Position numbers and translations under genes: made by a program. The notes under the pieces are model-generated. The model did not search any database, was not told the DNA's origin, and was given only the letters and a program-made list of their open reading frames with translations. From assembly GCF_040807025.1 (NCBI RefSeq), contig NC_090967.1, forward strand, positions 7,804,001 to 7,868,000: 64,000 nt of DNA, written 5' to 3'. Positions 13,230 to 24,700 of the stretch are shown here, one piece after another; position 1 is the first letter of the stretch, and each line of letters opens with the position of its first letter. The DNA comes from Struthio camelus (taxonomy: Eukaryota > Chordata > Aves > Struthioniformes > Struthionidae).

Positions 13230-13629
13230 TCCTGCGGCTGCTCGGCACCACCTGCCGCCGCCGCCGCCTCCCCGGGCCGGGCGGGCCCAGAGCCGCCCCC
13301 GCCCCCGCCGCGCCCGCCCCCGCCGCGCCGGCCCCAGCAGCCCCGAGCCCCGGCCCCGGCCCCGGCCCCGGCGGCCCCCGCCCCTGCAGCCCCGAGCCCC
13401 GGCCCCGGCCCTGCCCGGCCCTGGCAGCCCCAAGCCCCAGCCCGAGCCCCAGCAGCCCCGAGCCCCGGCCCCGGCCTCAGCCCCGGCCCCGGCCCCGGCC
13501 CTGCCCTGCCCGGCCCCGGCCTCAGCCCCGGCCCCGGCAGCCCCGAGCCCCGAGCAGGGCACGTGGGAGCGGCGCCGGCCTTGGCGGCCCCGAGCTCCAG
13601 GCCCCGCGGAGGCCGCTGGCGGTGCCCGG

Positions 13630-14195
13630 CTCTGCCCCGGGGCTGGGATCCCCTGGGGCTGGGGGTCCCGCTGGGGCTGGGGGTCCTGCTGGGGTGGGGG
13701 TCCCGCTGGCACTGGGGTCCCCTGGAGCTGGGGGTCCACTGGGGCTGGGGGTCCTGCTGGGGCTGGGGTCCCGCTGGGGCTGGGGTCCCCTGGAGCTGGG
13801 GGTCCACTGGGGCTGGGGGTCCTGCTGGGGTGGGGGTCCCACTGGGGCTGGGGTCCCCTGGAGCTGGGGGTCCCCTGGGGCTGGGGGTCCTGCTGGGGTG
13901 GGGGTCCTGCTGGGGTGGGGGTCCCACTGGCACTGGGGTCCCCTGGAGCTGGGGGTCCCCTGGGGCTGGGGGTCCTGCTGGGGCTGGGGTCCCGCTGGGG
14001 CTGGGGTCTCCTCCAGGGCTGGGGTCCCACTGGGGCTGGGGTCCCCTGGAGTTGGGGGTCCACTGGGGCTGGGGGTCCTGCTGGGGTGGGGGTCCCACTG
14101 GCACTGGGGTCCCCTGGAGCTGGGGGTCCCGCTGGCACTGGGGTCCCCTGGAGCTGGGGGTCCCGCCAGGGCTGGGGTCCCGCCAGCCGGTGTGG
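13630..14195. repeat. G-rich minisatellite upstream of TLE5
   Basis: Tandem 16-17-bp units of the type TGGGGCTGGGGGTCC, with CTGCTGGGG, CACTGGGG and CCTGGAGC variants. The plus strand is G-rich, the reverse of the array in TLE5 intron 1. The open frames that cross it in several phases are repeat artefacts. Confidence 0.9.
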
Positions 14196-15454
14196 GTGCT
14201 CGGGGCAGCGCCAGCTTTTGCTGCGCACCAAAACTTCCCGCCTCCTGCAGCGCCTGGGCCGGAAGGGCCCCAGCCCGCGCAGCAGCGCCGGTTCTCGCGG
14301 CTCCCCGGTCGCGCGGGGAAACGGGCGCCGGAGGGAGGAGGCCCTGCAGCCGCCTCGGCTTCGCGCCGGTCCCAGCCGCGGGCCTGGGGCGGCACCATCG
14401 CGCCTGGCCCGCGTTCGCGCCCTCCGAGTGGGAGAGCAGGGCTTGTTTGCGCAGGGTTTTCCTTTTGCTTTCTTTCGGCCGTGCCTCCTGCCGGGGCCGG
14501 CCAGGGTGCAGCCCGCCGGCGCGAGCGCTCCGAGGGCTCCGGTCCGGCCGAGCTCGCCGCGTGCCGAGGCTTCACGGCCGAGCCGGCGCCGCCGCGGGTG
14601 CTGCCGGCGGTTCCCCCGGCTCCGTCCTGCTCGGCGCGCCGGGGCCGGGACCGGGGCCGGGACCCACCGGCGGCCGCGGGCAGGAGGGAGCTCGTGTGCC
14701 GGAGCGCGCGGGGAGCTCTCGCCACCTTCAGAGGCTGCTCTGCCTCTAGCTTTAAAAATCAGCACGCTTTCTGATTAAAAATAAAAGCCCGGACGTCATG
14801 ACTCCAGCGACGCGGGCTGGGCTGTGGCGGTGTTTATTTTTAAAGAGAACAATATAGCAGCCGAGTTATTGTGACACCTCCTGCGTGCGGCGCGGTGGCT
14901 TTTTTCCTTCGCCGTCTCCGTGCTGGAGGCAGCGGTGACAGCTCCGCGCCGAGGACTGTCAGCGGCGCAGGCGGGCCCGGCGCCTCCGCAGCCCGGGGGC
15001 GGCGAAGCGGGGGTCCCGGCCCCCTGCGAAGCCGGGGCGCCGCGCGGGGGCTCGGCCGGGGCCGCGGCGGCCCCTCGACGGAGCCCTGCTTCCCCTCGGC
15101 TGTTTTATAGCTACCGCGTCGGCGAGTAAGTTAAGCGCCAAGAGGCCGTGCAGCGTGCAAGCGCCGTGGTCCAAACCGCGCGTCGGCAGCCGGGGCGGCG
15201 CGGCTCCCATCTTGTTCTAACTTGCTCCCTTTAATAAACCCCCTTTGGCGCAGGCCCTCCTTGCTGCTCCCGTGGGCTGCAAGTTCGGAAGAGCAGACCT
15301 CTTCTATCGCCGCGGCGGGCCGAGGCCTGGGCCGTGACGTCGGCTACCCCGTGCCACCCATCGAGCGTGCGCGCAGGAGGAGGTGGCCCCTCACTGCGAG
15401 GCAGGGCTGTTTTTCCCGTTTGGCAGACTGTTTGCCCGTGGGAGGCGCTGAGGG

Positions 15455-15762
15455 ATGGTGCTGTGCCGTGTCGGGCCACACCGTGCTGTGTGCCGTTGCA
15501 CTGTGCCGTGCCGTGCCGTGTTGCACCGTGCCGTGCCGTGTCACACTGTGCCGTGCCGTGTCGCACCGTGCCGTGCCGTGTCACACCGTGCCGTGCCGTG
15601 CCGTGTCACACCGTGCCGTGCTGTGTCGCACCGTGCCGTGCCGTGCCGTGTCACACCGTGCCGTGCCGTGCCGTGTCACACCGTGCTGTGCCGTGTCGCA
15701 CCGTGCCGTGCCGTGTCACACCGTGCCGTGCTGTGTCGCACCGTGCCGTGCCGTGTCGCAGG
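15455..15762. repeat. GTGCC-based minisatellite
   Basis: About 300 bases of tandem GTGCC and GTGTCACACC/GTGTCGCACC words, forming units of about 20-25 bp. It probably grew from a pentanucleotide. Open frames rich in Cys, Arg, Val, Pro and His (or Thr, Arg, His and Gly on the other strand) come from the repeat. Confidence 0.9.
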
Positions 15763-18700
15763 TGGCTGCTCCCTCCACTTTCGCCCCCGGGACGCTGCAG
15801 GTTTGGTAGCGATGCAGGCGGAGACGCACGGCAGGGTGAGGCCTCCCGGGCCACTGTCCTGCCCGACCAGCCTGGGCTACGCACGCACCCCCCAGCTGCG
15901 AGCCGCAGCCCTCGTCTTGCCTCTCCCCTGCTCCTTCCTGTGCGGCAAGTGCTCCTGCAGACCTTACAGTTCCTTTTTCAACAGGAGTGGAATTTTTTCC
16001 AGCTGAGATAAAGCAGCAAAGCTGCCACAAAACAACCTGAAAGAGCAGATGTTTCCCCAGGGATGGTGCTGCCAGCGCCGCGAGGTGTTTGTCCTTGATG
16101 GAAATGGGACCAGGCTCCTCCTGCAGTTTACGAACTTCCACGAGCAACAATAATCATTATAAGAGCAGATTAAACTTCCCAAAAGATGAGGCAGAAGAAC
16201 TCTTCCACGGTGCTGGGCCGTCAGCGCGAAGCTTTGCTCCAGCATGGCAGCGCTGCCCCTGCGATGCTGCCTGCACCCGGCAGCGGCTCCGACCCAGCCC
16301 TGGGCAAGGGCCGGGGGCCGTGACCGTGGGGGGGGACGGGTGACGGGACCGGGCACCCCGCACCCCCGAGCCACGCCGTCCCCACGGGACCCGCCACCCT
16401 GCGTCCCCATCACGCAGCCCCGCTGCCCGTCCACCCCGGGCGGGTTCAGAGCTGCTTGCAGTTGCTCCCTTCCAAGAGGAAAATGAAACGTTCCTTTATG
16501 GGCTTTTATGTTGGCTACAAAATGTTCCACTTTATGTTTTTTCTCTCCTTGCTTTCTTCCAGGAAACACGCTAATTTATGGCATAATCTTGGCAAATCTC
16601 AATCCAGGGGAACACAAACCTGCTTGTGCCTCGTAAGTGACATTTTAATAGGCTCCGTTACCAGCAGGCTGAGGAATCTGCATCTCAAAGGGGGGAATTA
16701 TAATCTCACCCAAGCGATGGGTCCGCACGTCGGCAGGGGTGGACTCGGCCCCGGGAAAGCCTGGCCCCGAGCAGCCCAAAAGCAGGCCCTCGCCGGGGGA
16801 TTCCCAGAGCCCACGGCAGCCCGGGCTCCGGGAGCGGAGGTTTTCCAGGGCGCTCCGGGAGCCGGCAGCAGCTCCCCGGTGTTTTTGTCTGCTGCGGGGA
16901 CGGCAGTGCCGGGAGGCTGCGGGGCCGGTCCCTCCCACACCGCCCCCCTCGGCCAGCAGTGGGGTCCGGCCGGGCCCCCTGGGCCCTGCGCTGTTCCCGG
17001 CGTGGCCGGCAGGAGCGATTGCGCGACAACGTCCAAACCAGGCTGAGCAACTTCCCCGTCGCTCCTGAAGGGAACAGCCTAACCAAGCTGCTGAAAATAA
17101 ATCCGTTTAATGAAGAGCCTTTGTAAATTATTCAGATATGATATCCCGCTCCAGCCGTGGTTCAAGGAGAGATGCTGCAGAGAGACTTGCTTCTCAGATG
17201 TGCTGGATGCGAGGTGAAAGTCATGCTGTCACTGCAAAGGAAGCGTGGCCCTAAGGTCCTTCTCTTACCTTGAAAATACCTTATAAGTTACCTGGAATTA
17301 AAGAAGGAGAGAAAAAAAGGCGCAGCAGCAATGCAGGCCCTGAGTGGAGGACCCGTCAGGACCGCTCTTGGCCCCCAACACTGAAAGCTGCCACGTACAG
17401 GAGGGCTTGGCAGGACTGGGGCCTGGGGCAGCAGGGTCCCCCGGCCCGGCTCATGGCACAGCGGTGCGGCAGGACCTGGCGGAGATGCGTTCAGCCCCTC
17501 AGCTGCGCTTTGCGTGCGGTGGGCTCCTTCCAGCAGCGGCAGGGCTGGGACCTGCCAAACTCAGTTCACAGCAGCTGCCATCCCTCTACCAGCTGCTAAC
17601 AAACCCCCATCCCTGGCGCCGCGGCATGGAGATGTGGGACACGAGGAGGGCAGACACAGAGACATGGGACAGGGCACCTGGCTCCGTGGCAGCCGGGCCG
17701 TGGAGGAGCTGCCGGCTGCCGCTGCCACGCTCACCCTTGGCCGCTCACACGCAGCAGCGACAGCCTCATGCAAAGTCCCCTGGCGACTTTAACGGGGGGT
17801 CCCGTGCCTGAAAGTGCTTGGAAGCTGCAGGGGTTAATGTCCAGCGCTTTGCCTGGACCTCGCAGGACTGTACTGAGGTTTCTTTTCCTTTCCGTCGCAC
17901 TTTGCACCTCGCCACCAGCAAGCTGTGGCTGCAGCAGTCCGCTGGTGCTGCGGGCAGGGGCAGCGTCCCGCAGGCGCGAGGGTGGGCGCTTGGGGAAGGG
18001 GCGCTTTCATGGCACCGTCCGGGGCAGAGGCTGCTCTCTGCCCCCAGCCCCCAGGGCAGTGCCGGGCCGGAGGGGCGCGCAGACCCGGCTCCCCGCGCCT
18101 GGAGCCAGCGGGTGCAGGTGGTGTCCCCCAGCCGTCGCTCCCTCTCCACACCGGCTGCTCCGAGCTGCCGTGAGTCGAGCAATTTGCTCTCTGTAGTTGT
18201 CCGCTGTCGAGTTTCTCGCATCTTCCCTTGAAATGTCTGCCACTAAGCTCCGTTGGGGATGGGGATGGAGCTCGGGGAGTCACCAGTCAGGTCCCATCCG
18301 CCGCAGCCACCTACTGTCGCCCTGCACACCGGCGATAAACTGCTCTTTTCCTGGGGAAAGTGGGCTGAAGCCACCCTGCTGGTTGCCCTTAGGGGCAAAA
18401 ATGAACCCAGTCCTCATTTCCCCCCCCCATGCCAAGAAGAGAAAAGAGCTGCTCATGGAGGTGTGCAGGTCCCACCAGGGGCGGCCTGTGGGTTGGAAGG
18501 GCCTTTCTCCAAGGAAAAGCATTTCTCCAAGGAAAAGCATTTCTCCAAGGAAAAGCATTTCTCTAGGGAAAAGCCTGGGTCAGGGCCGGCTTTTCACAGC
18601 TGGTAAATCACTTCCGCCTTCTTTGATCTCTTTTTATCAGTGACTTGGAATAATTGAGTCCCATTACTCATGGTGGCTGCCACGGTCTCTGGTTTTGCAG

Positions 18701-21700
18701 CAGACTGATTAGGGGTAATTATCGCCCTTTTTCCCAGCCGAGGTGCACGGAGCGGTCCCGGCTGGTGGGAAGCAGGACAGGGGCTTTGCAGCTGAGGCGC
18801 GACAAGGCAGCACGTGGTGAGGATGCCGTGCCCCAAATCGCCCACTGCCCAGCAAGGGCCGGGGCAGCACCCAGCGTCCGAGACAGGCTCAGCTATGAGC
18901 AACGTCTCTGGGGCATTTGATGGGAGATGAATGGGACATTTGGGACTCCAACACCGCAAGCAGGTCCAGCTGAATGCGGCTGCCCCTTCGACCATGGCGA
19001 GTTTCCTGGGATGACTAGTTTCCAGAAGCAGCGTTCAAGTCCCTGCGCACGCGCAGCGGGGACCCTGGGAGGTGCGTGGTGCCGGGAGCGGCTGGCCGGT
19101 GCTGGGGCGGGCAGGAGGGCAGCGTGCCATGGGCATGGCACCGCAGGGAGGCTCGCCTGGTGTCGCTGCTTCCCTTCCCACAAGAAAGCAGCAATGAGTT
19201 ACCAATTTTAAGGTCAAAATGGACCATCCAGGCTTTCCTCCTGCCTGATGTGAGGCGGATAATCTCTCCAGGGACTCCTACATCACGTTGCTCCCTGCCT
19301 TGCATGAGATCGGCACTCGTCTGCTGCATGGGAGCTCCATGAAATGGATATTTGCGATGATCTCTGAGAGCTGCACAGGGAAGACAGGTTGCTGCATCCC
19401 CGAGTGTCTCCCCGCGCAGCTCGTTTATCAGCACCGCGCTCCAGGTAGGGAGACTGCTTCTTCCTGACCTCAATTTATGACAAAACTCTGAAGGATGAGG
19501 CTGAATTGATTGCGCACGGAGATTGCAGCTTGGTAACTTGTGCGAGTGCTGCAGCAGCTGCACCAATTCAGCATGCCTTTATTTATGAAAGCTCTGTGCA
19601 GGCTGAGTGCAATTAAATGAGGTGCTTTGAGATCCTAGCGGATGAAAGGATCATGGTAAATGTAGGTTTGTTTTCCTGATTTAGCAGGCACCGAGCCCAC
19701 CTACAACAGCCGTGACAAACCAGATGTGAAACATAAGGTTTAAAAACTGTAATCCTGCAATTGCTGTCACAGGCTGCGTGTGTCAGCGTGTTTGATCTGG
19801 GCGCGCTTCTCCTCTCTCCAGGGAACTCAGGCCTCCTCGTGACATCCCCGTGACAGGCGACTGAAGAGCCCATGACAATAATTTGTGGGGGAGGCTGAAA
19901 CGTTTGACACCTGCTCTGCACTACCGACGCTTGCTACGCCGGGCTGCAGGAAGGGGTCCTGTGCACCTTGTGGATGTTCACGGGGACATCTCACAGTCTT
20001 CTGGCGGCGGCGGCAGCACCCAGGGCTGAAGGTAGCGCAGGGGAACCAGGCAGGGCTGTTGTGGGAGTCCCGCGGAGGGCTGCGCTCAGGAGCGGTGCTG
20101 CAGCGGGCTGGCGCCTGCCGGTGCAGGGCACAGGCTGGGCTGTCCCAGCCCATCCTTGGCTCTTGGTGTAAGCCACCGGGCTGTCCTCTGGCAGCTGCTC
20201 CTAATGTCTGCATCATCTTTCCCATCACAGAACATCCTCGTCCCCTGCTGGCTCTTAGCCTCTAATGCCTGCTCCTGTGTAATGGCTGTATCCTGTATCC
20301 TGGGTCCACCTCGTCGCAGGAGAGGAAGTTCTCTCGTGCCTGGGTTGTGCTCTCTGAGCTACGGTCCCCCTGAAGCGAACCCAGTGTGTGCCACCAGGGT
20401 CCTCGGAAGCACTTCCAGGCACCAGGCACGCAGCTCCGTCCAGAGGCACCCACACCATTGCCTCCGCTCCTGGGAGCGGCCGCGGAGCGTACAGGGGGCA
20501 CGCGCTTCCTTCCCGTGCGCTTTAAATGTCATCCCAGACTGAGTGGAGAGGGCGCTCAGCACTGCACGGTTGCACACTGTGCCCCTCTGCCCACCTGATG
20601 GCAAGGGCTGAACACCGGATAACTCCCGTCCCCTGGCAGCGGGAACTGCCGCAGCCCCCCAGGGCCTCCACAAATGCCCAGGTGCTGGCAAGGGAAGGGG
20701 CAAAGGACAGAGGGCCAGGAGGAGCTGGGGTGGGTGGCAGAGGCAGGTAGAGCTGGCAGGAGTCGAGGGCCGCAGCGAAGCACTGGGAGAAGGGGAGAAC
20801 TCAGGACGGGGGAGGGGGGTCGTAAGCCCAGTGTTTGCATTTCCGGGGGGAATAATGGTTTTTGTTCAGAAACTTAATCCCCACAGTAACTAAAATGGTG
20901 GAGATAACCCCATCACCCCCAAGCCTGGAGATGATGGTGCATCTCCGGGTTGGATGGAAAGTGTGCTCTAGCTCTTAATTGAAAGCTCATTTTAAAAATA
21001 CCCAAATGAGAAATGGCTTTAAAGTGTCCTACCAAGGCCCCATGCCAGAGTGTTTTTTCCTGCTTTGTCCCTTAAATGCCCCACATAGAGCAGAGTTCAA
21101 ACTTCTGGGTAGGCGACGGGGTGGCCTGGCCTGGCTGGCCCGCCTGGCCCGTGCTGCATGCGCTGGGGGTGCTGCCAGCGCTGCTGCAAGCCCTCAGCCC
21201 TGCTCGGGGCCCGAGGCTGCTTCAGTGATCCCAGGTCACGTCCTGGTCCCTCATCAGCTCCCACTGGAGCTCAGGGCAGCTCCCCCCCTTCCCATAACCA
21301 TGCAGTAGAAACGCTGCTGTGCTGGTGAAGGCAGGAAACGTTGAAAGGAGTGAAGAAGGAAATGAGGGAGCAGGTGCGAGAGCTACAGAAACACTCGTGA
21401 GGGGCTTTAAATATTTTTTTCTTATTTATTTTAAATGGAAATTGGTGAGCAGCATGAAACCCAGATCAAAGAGGAAAGAGTTGTCGTTTCCCCCCCACCT
21501 ATAACGAGAGCCTTACATCCTAGCCCAGGTCCCAGCAGGCGTCAAAGCTCTGCTGTGCAGTTCAAAAGGTGTTTTGCCTCTTAGACATGCAGCGTGGGGC
21601 TGGGGGCAGCTCATCGGGCCCCTCTTTCCGGCTGCGGGCAGGGGAGGAGGCTAAGGGCTGTGCGCCGGGGGCAGCGCGGGGAGCGGGCGGCGGCAGCCGG

Positions 21701-21782
21701 ACACCAGCACGGGGCTCCACCCGCCCGGGGAGCTTCCTCCCTGCAGCCCTGCAGCCTCCTCGTCCTCCTTTCCGGGGGTGTC
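15763..21782. other. Intergenic region with AT-rich islands, no gene recognised
   Basis: I find no exon with family similarity on either strand. The background is GC-rich, with AT-rich islands near 16500-16700, 17085-17150, 18600-18730, 19560-19700 and 20960-21030. In a compact genome these are candidates for conserved regulatory elements, but this cannot be shown without alignment. Confidence 0.5.
18503..18574. repeat. Short tandem repeat, 18-bp unit, about four copies
   Basis: Four head-to-tail copies of TTTCTCCAAGGAAAAGCA; the last copy is diverged (TTTCTCTAGGGAAAAGCC). Each unit contains an inverted pair, CTCC and AGGA, around its centre. Confidence 0.9.
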
Positions 21783-24700
21783 AGCGGGACGAGCAGGACG
21801 GAGCGGGGACAGAGCCGAGTTAGAGCCGGGCGCCGAGCGGGACGGAGCCGGGTGCGGAGCGGGACAGAGCCGGGTGCGGAGCGGGGACAGAGCCGGGTGC
21901 GGAGCGGGGACAGAGCCGGGCACCGAGCGGGACAGAGCCGGGCACCGAGCGGGACAGAGCCGGGTGCGGAGCGGGACAGAGCCGGGCACCGAGCAGGACA
22001 GAGCCGGGTGCGGAGCGGGGACAGAGCCGGGTGCGGAGCAGGACAGAGCCGGGCACCGAGCGGGACAGAGCCGGGCACCGAGCGGGACAGAGCCGGGCAC
22101 CGAGCAGGACAGAGCCGGGCACCGAGCGGGACAGAGCCGGGCACCGAGCGGGACAGAGCCGGGCACCGAGCAGGACAGAGCCGGGCACCGAGCGGGACAG
22201 AGCTGGGTGCGGAGCGGGACAGAGCCGGGCACCGAGCGGGGTCAGAGCCGGGCACCGAGCGGGACAGACCCGGGTGCGGAGCGGGGACAGAGCCGGGTGC
22301 GGAGCGGGACAGAGCCGGGCACCGAGCGGGGACAGAGCCGGGCACCGAGGGGTGACAGAGCCGGGTGCGGAGCAGGACAGAGCCGGGTGCGGAGCGGGGA
22401 CAGAGCCGGGTGCGGAGCGGGGACAGAGCCGGGCACCGAGCGGGACAGAGCCGGGTGCGGAGCGGGACAGAGCCGGGTGCGGAGCGGGGACAGAGCCGGG
22501 CACCGAGCGGGACAGAGCCGGGCACCGAGCGGGACAGAGCCGGGTGCGGAGCGGGACAGAGCCGGGTGCGGAGCGGGGACAGAGCCGGGCACCGAGCGGG
22601 ACAGAGCCGGGCACCGAGCGGGACAGAGCCGGGTGCGGAGCGGGACAGAGCCGGGCACCGAGCAGGACAGAGCCGGGTGCGGAGCGGGGACAGAGCCGGG
22701 TGCGGAGCAGGACAGAGCCGGGCACCGAGCGGGACAGAGCCGGGCACCGAGCAGGACAGAGCCGGGCACCGAGCGGGACAGAGCTGGGTGCGGAGCGGGA
22801 CAGAGCCGGGCACCGAGCGGGGTCAGAGCCGGGCACCGAGCAGGACAGAGCCGGGTGCGGAGCGGGGACAGAGCCGGGTGCGGAGCGGGGACAGAGCCGG
22901 GCACCGAGCGGGGACAGAGCCGGGCACCGAGCGGGACAGAGCCGGGCACCGAGCAGGGACAGAGCCGGGTGCGGAGCGGGGACAGAGCCGGGCACCGAGC
23001 GGGACAGAGCCGGGCACCGAGCAGGACAGAGCCGGGTGCGGAGCGGGGACAGAGCCGGGTGCGGAGCGGGGACAGAGCCGGGCACCGAGCGGGGACAGAG
23101 CCGGGCACCGAGCGGGACAGAGCCGGGCACCGAGCGGGACAGAGCCGGGTGCGGAGCGGGGACAGAGCCGGGCACCGAGCGGGACAGAGCCGGGTGCGGA
23201 GCGGGGACAGAGCCGGGCACCGAGCGGGACAGAGCCGGGCACCGAGCGGGACAGAGCCGGGTGCGGAGCGGGACAGAGCCAGGTGCGGAGCGGGGACAGA
23301 GCCGGGTGCGGAGCGGGACAGAGCCAGGTGCGGAGCGGGGACAGAGCCGGGCACCGAGCGGGGACAGAGCCGGGCACCGAGGGGGGACAGAGCCGGGCAC
23401 CGAGCAGGACAGAGCCGGGCACCGAGCGGGACAGAGCCGGGCACCGAGCGGGACAGAGCCGGGCACCGAGCAGGACAGAGCCGGGCACCGAGCGGGACAG
23501 AGCCGGGCACCGAGCAGGACAGAGCCGGGCACCGAGCGGGACAGAGCTGGGTGCGGAGCGGGACAGAGCCGGGCACCGAGCGGGGTCAGAGCCGGGCACC
23601 GAGCGGGACAGACCCGGGTGCGGAGCGGGGACAGAGCCGGGTGCGGAGCGGGACAGAGCCGGGCACCGAGCGGGGACAGAGCCGGGCACCGAGGGGTGAC
23701 AGAGCCGGGTGCGGAGCAGGACAGAGCCGGGTGCGGAGCGGGGACAGAGCCGGGTGCGGAGCGGGGACAGAGCCGGGCACCGAGCGGGACAGAGCCGGGT
23801 GCGGAGCGGGACAGAGCCGGGTGCGGAGCGGGGACAGAGCCGGGCACCGAGCGGGACAGAGCCGGGCACCGAGCGGGACAGAGCCGGGTGCGGAGCGGGA
23901 CAGAGCCGGGTGCGGAGCGGGGACAGAGCCGGGCACCGAGCGGGACAGAGCCGGGCACCGAGCGGGACAGAGCCGGGTGCGGAGCGGGACAGAGCCGGGC
24001 ACCGAGCAGGACAGAGCCGGGTGCGGAGCGGGGACAGAGCCGGGTGCGGAGCAGGACAGAGCCGGGCACCGAGCGGGACAGAGCCGGGCACCGAGCAGGA
24101 CAGAGCCGGGCACCGAGCGGGACAGAGCTGGGTGCGGAGCGGGACAGAGCCGGGCACCGAGCGGGGTCAGAGCCGGGCACCGAGCAGGACAGAGCCGGGT
24201 GCGGAGCGGGGACAGAGCCGGGTGCGGAGCGGGGACAGAGCCGGGCACCGAGCGGGGACAGAGCCGGGCACCGAGCGGGACAGAGCCGGGCACCGAGCAG
24301 GGACAGAGCCGGGTGCGGAGCGGGGACAGAGCCGGGCACCGAGCGGGACAGAGCCGGGCACCGAGCAGGACAGAGCCGGGTGCGGAGCGGGGACAGAGCC
24401 GGGTGCGGAGCGGGGACAGAGCCGGGCACCGAGCGGGGACAGAGCCGGGCACCGAGCGGGACAGAGCCGGGCACCGAGCGGGACAGAGCCGGGTGCGGAG
24501 CGGGGACAGAGCCGGGCACCGAGCGGGACAGAGCCGGGTGCGGAGCGGGGACAGAGCCGGGCACCGAGCGGGACAGAGCCGGGCACCGAGCGGGACAGAG
24601 CCGGGTGCGGAGCGGGACAGAGCCAGGTGCGGAGCGGGGACAGAGCCGGGTGCGGAGCGGGACAGAGCCAGGTGCGGAGCGGGGACAGAGCCGGGCACCG

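Larger units (their letters stand above)
12966..15250 (-). promoter_or_regulatory. TLE5: TLE5 CpG-island promoter region and 5' UTR
   Basis: Very CpG-rich sequence upstream of the TLE5 start codon. No TATA box is evident near the start. The strand with excess G switches at about 13.59-13.63 kb, suggesting initiation between there and exon 1. An AT-rich island at 14750-14880 interrupts the GC-rich DNA and holds GACGTCA (CRE-like, 14792-14798), TGACTCC and TTATTTTTAA (MEF2-like). The transcription start itself cannot be fixed from sequence. Confidence 0.65.

Noticed and set aside
11594-14774. Proline- and glycine-rich open frames of about 940-1,050 codons over the TLE5 promoter
   Set aside because: They arise from two minisatellites and a CpG island and run antisense to or across the TLE5 first exon, without splice or domain support.
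15455-15762. CRISPR-like repetitive pattern
   Set aside because: Units are directly tandem without unique spacers and the locus is vertebrate, so it is a minisatellite. The same applies to the other arrays.
18471-18486. CTCF site at CCACCAGGGGCGGC
   Set aside because: It lacks one G of the CCACCAGGGGGCGC core, which puts the rest out of register.
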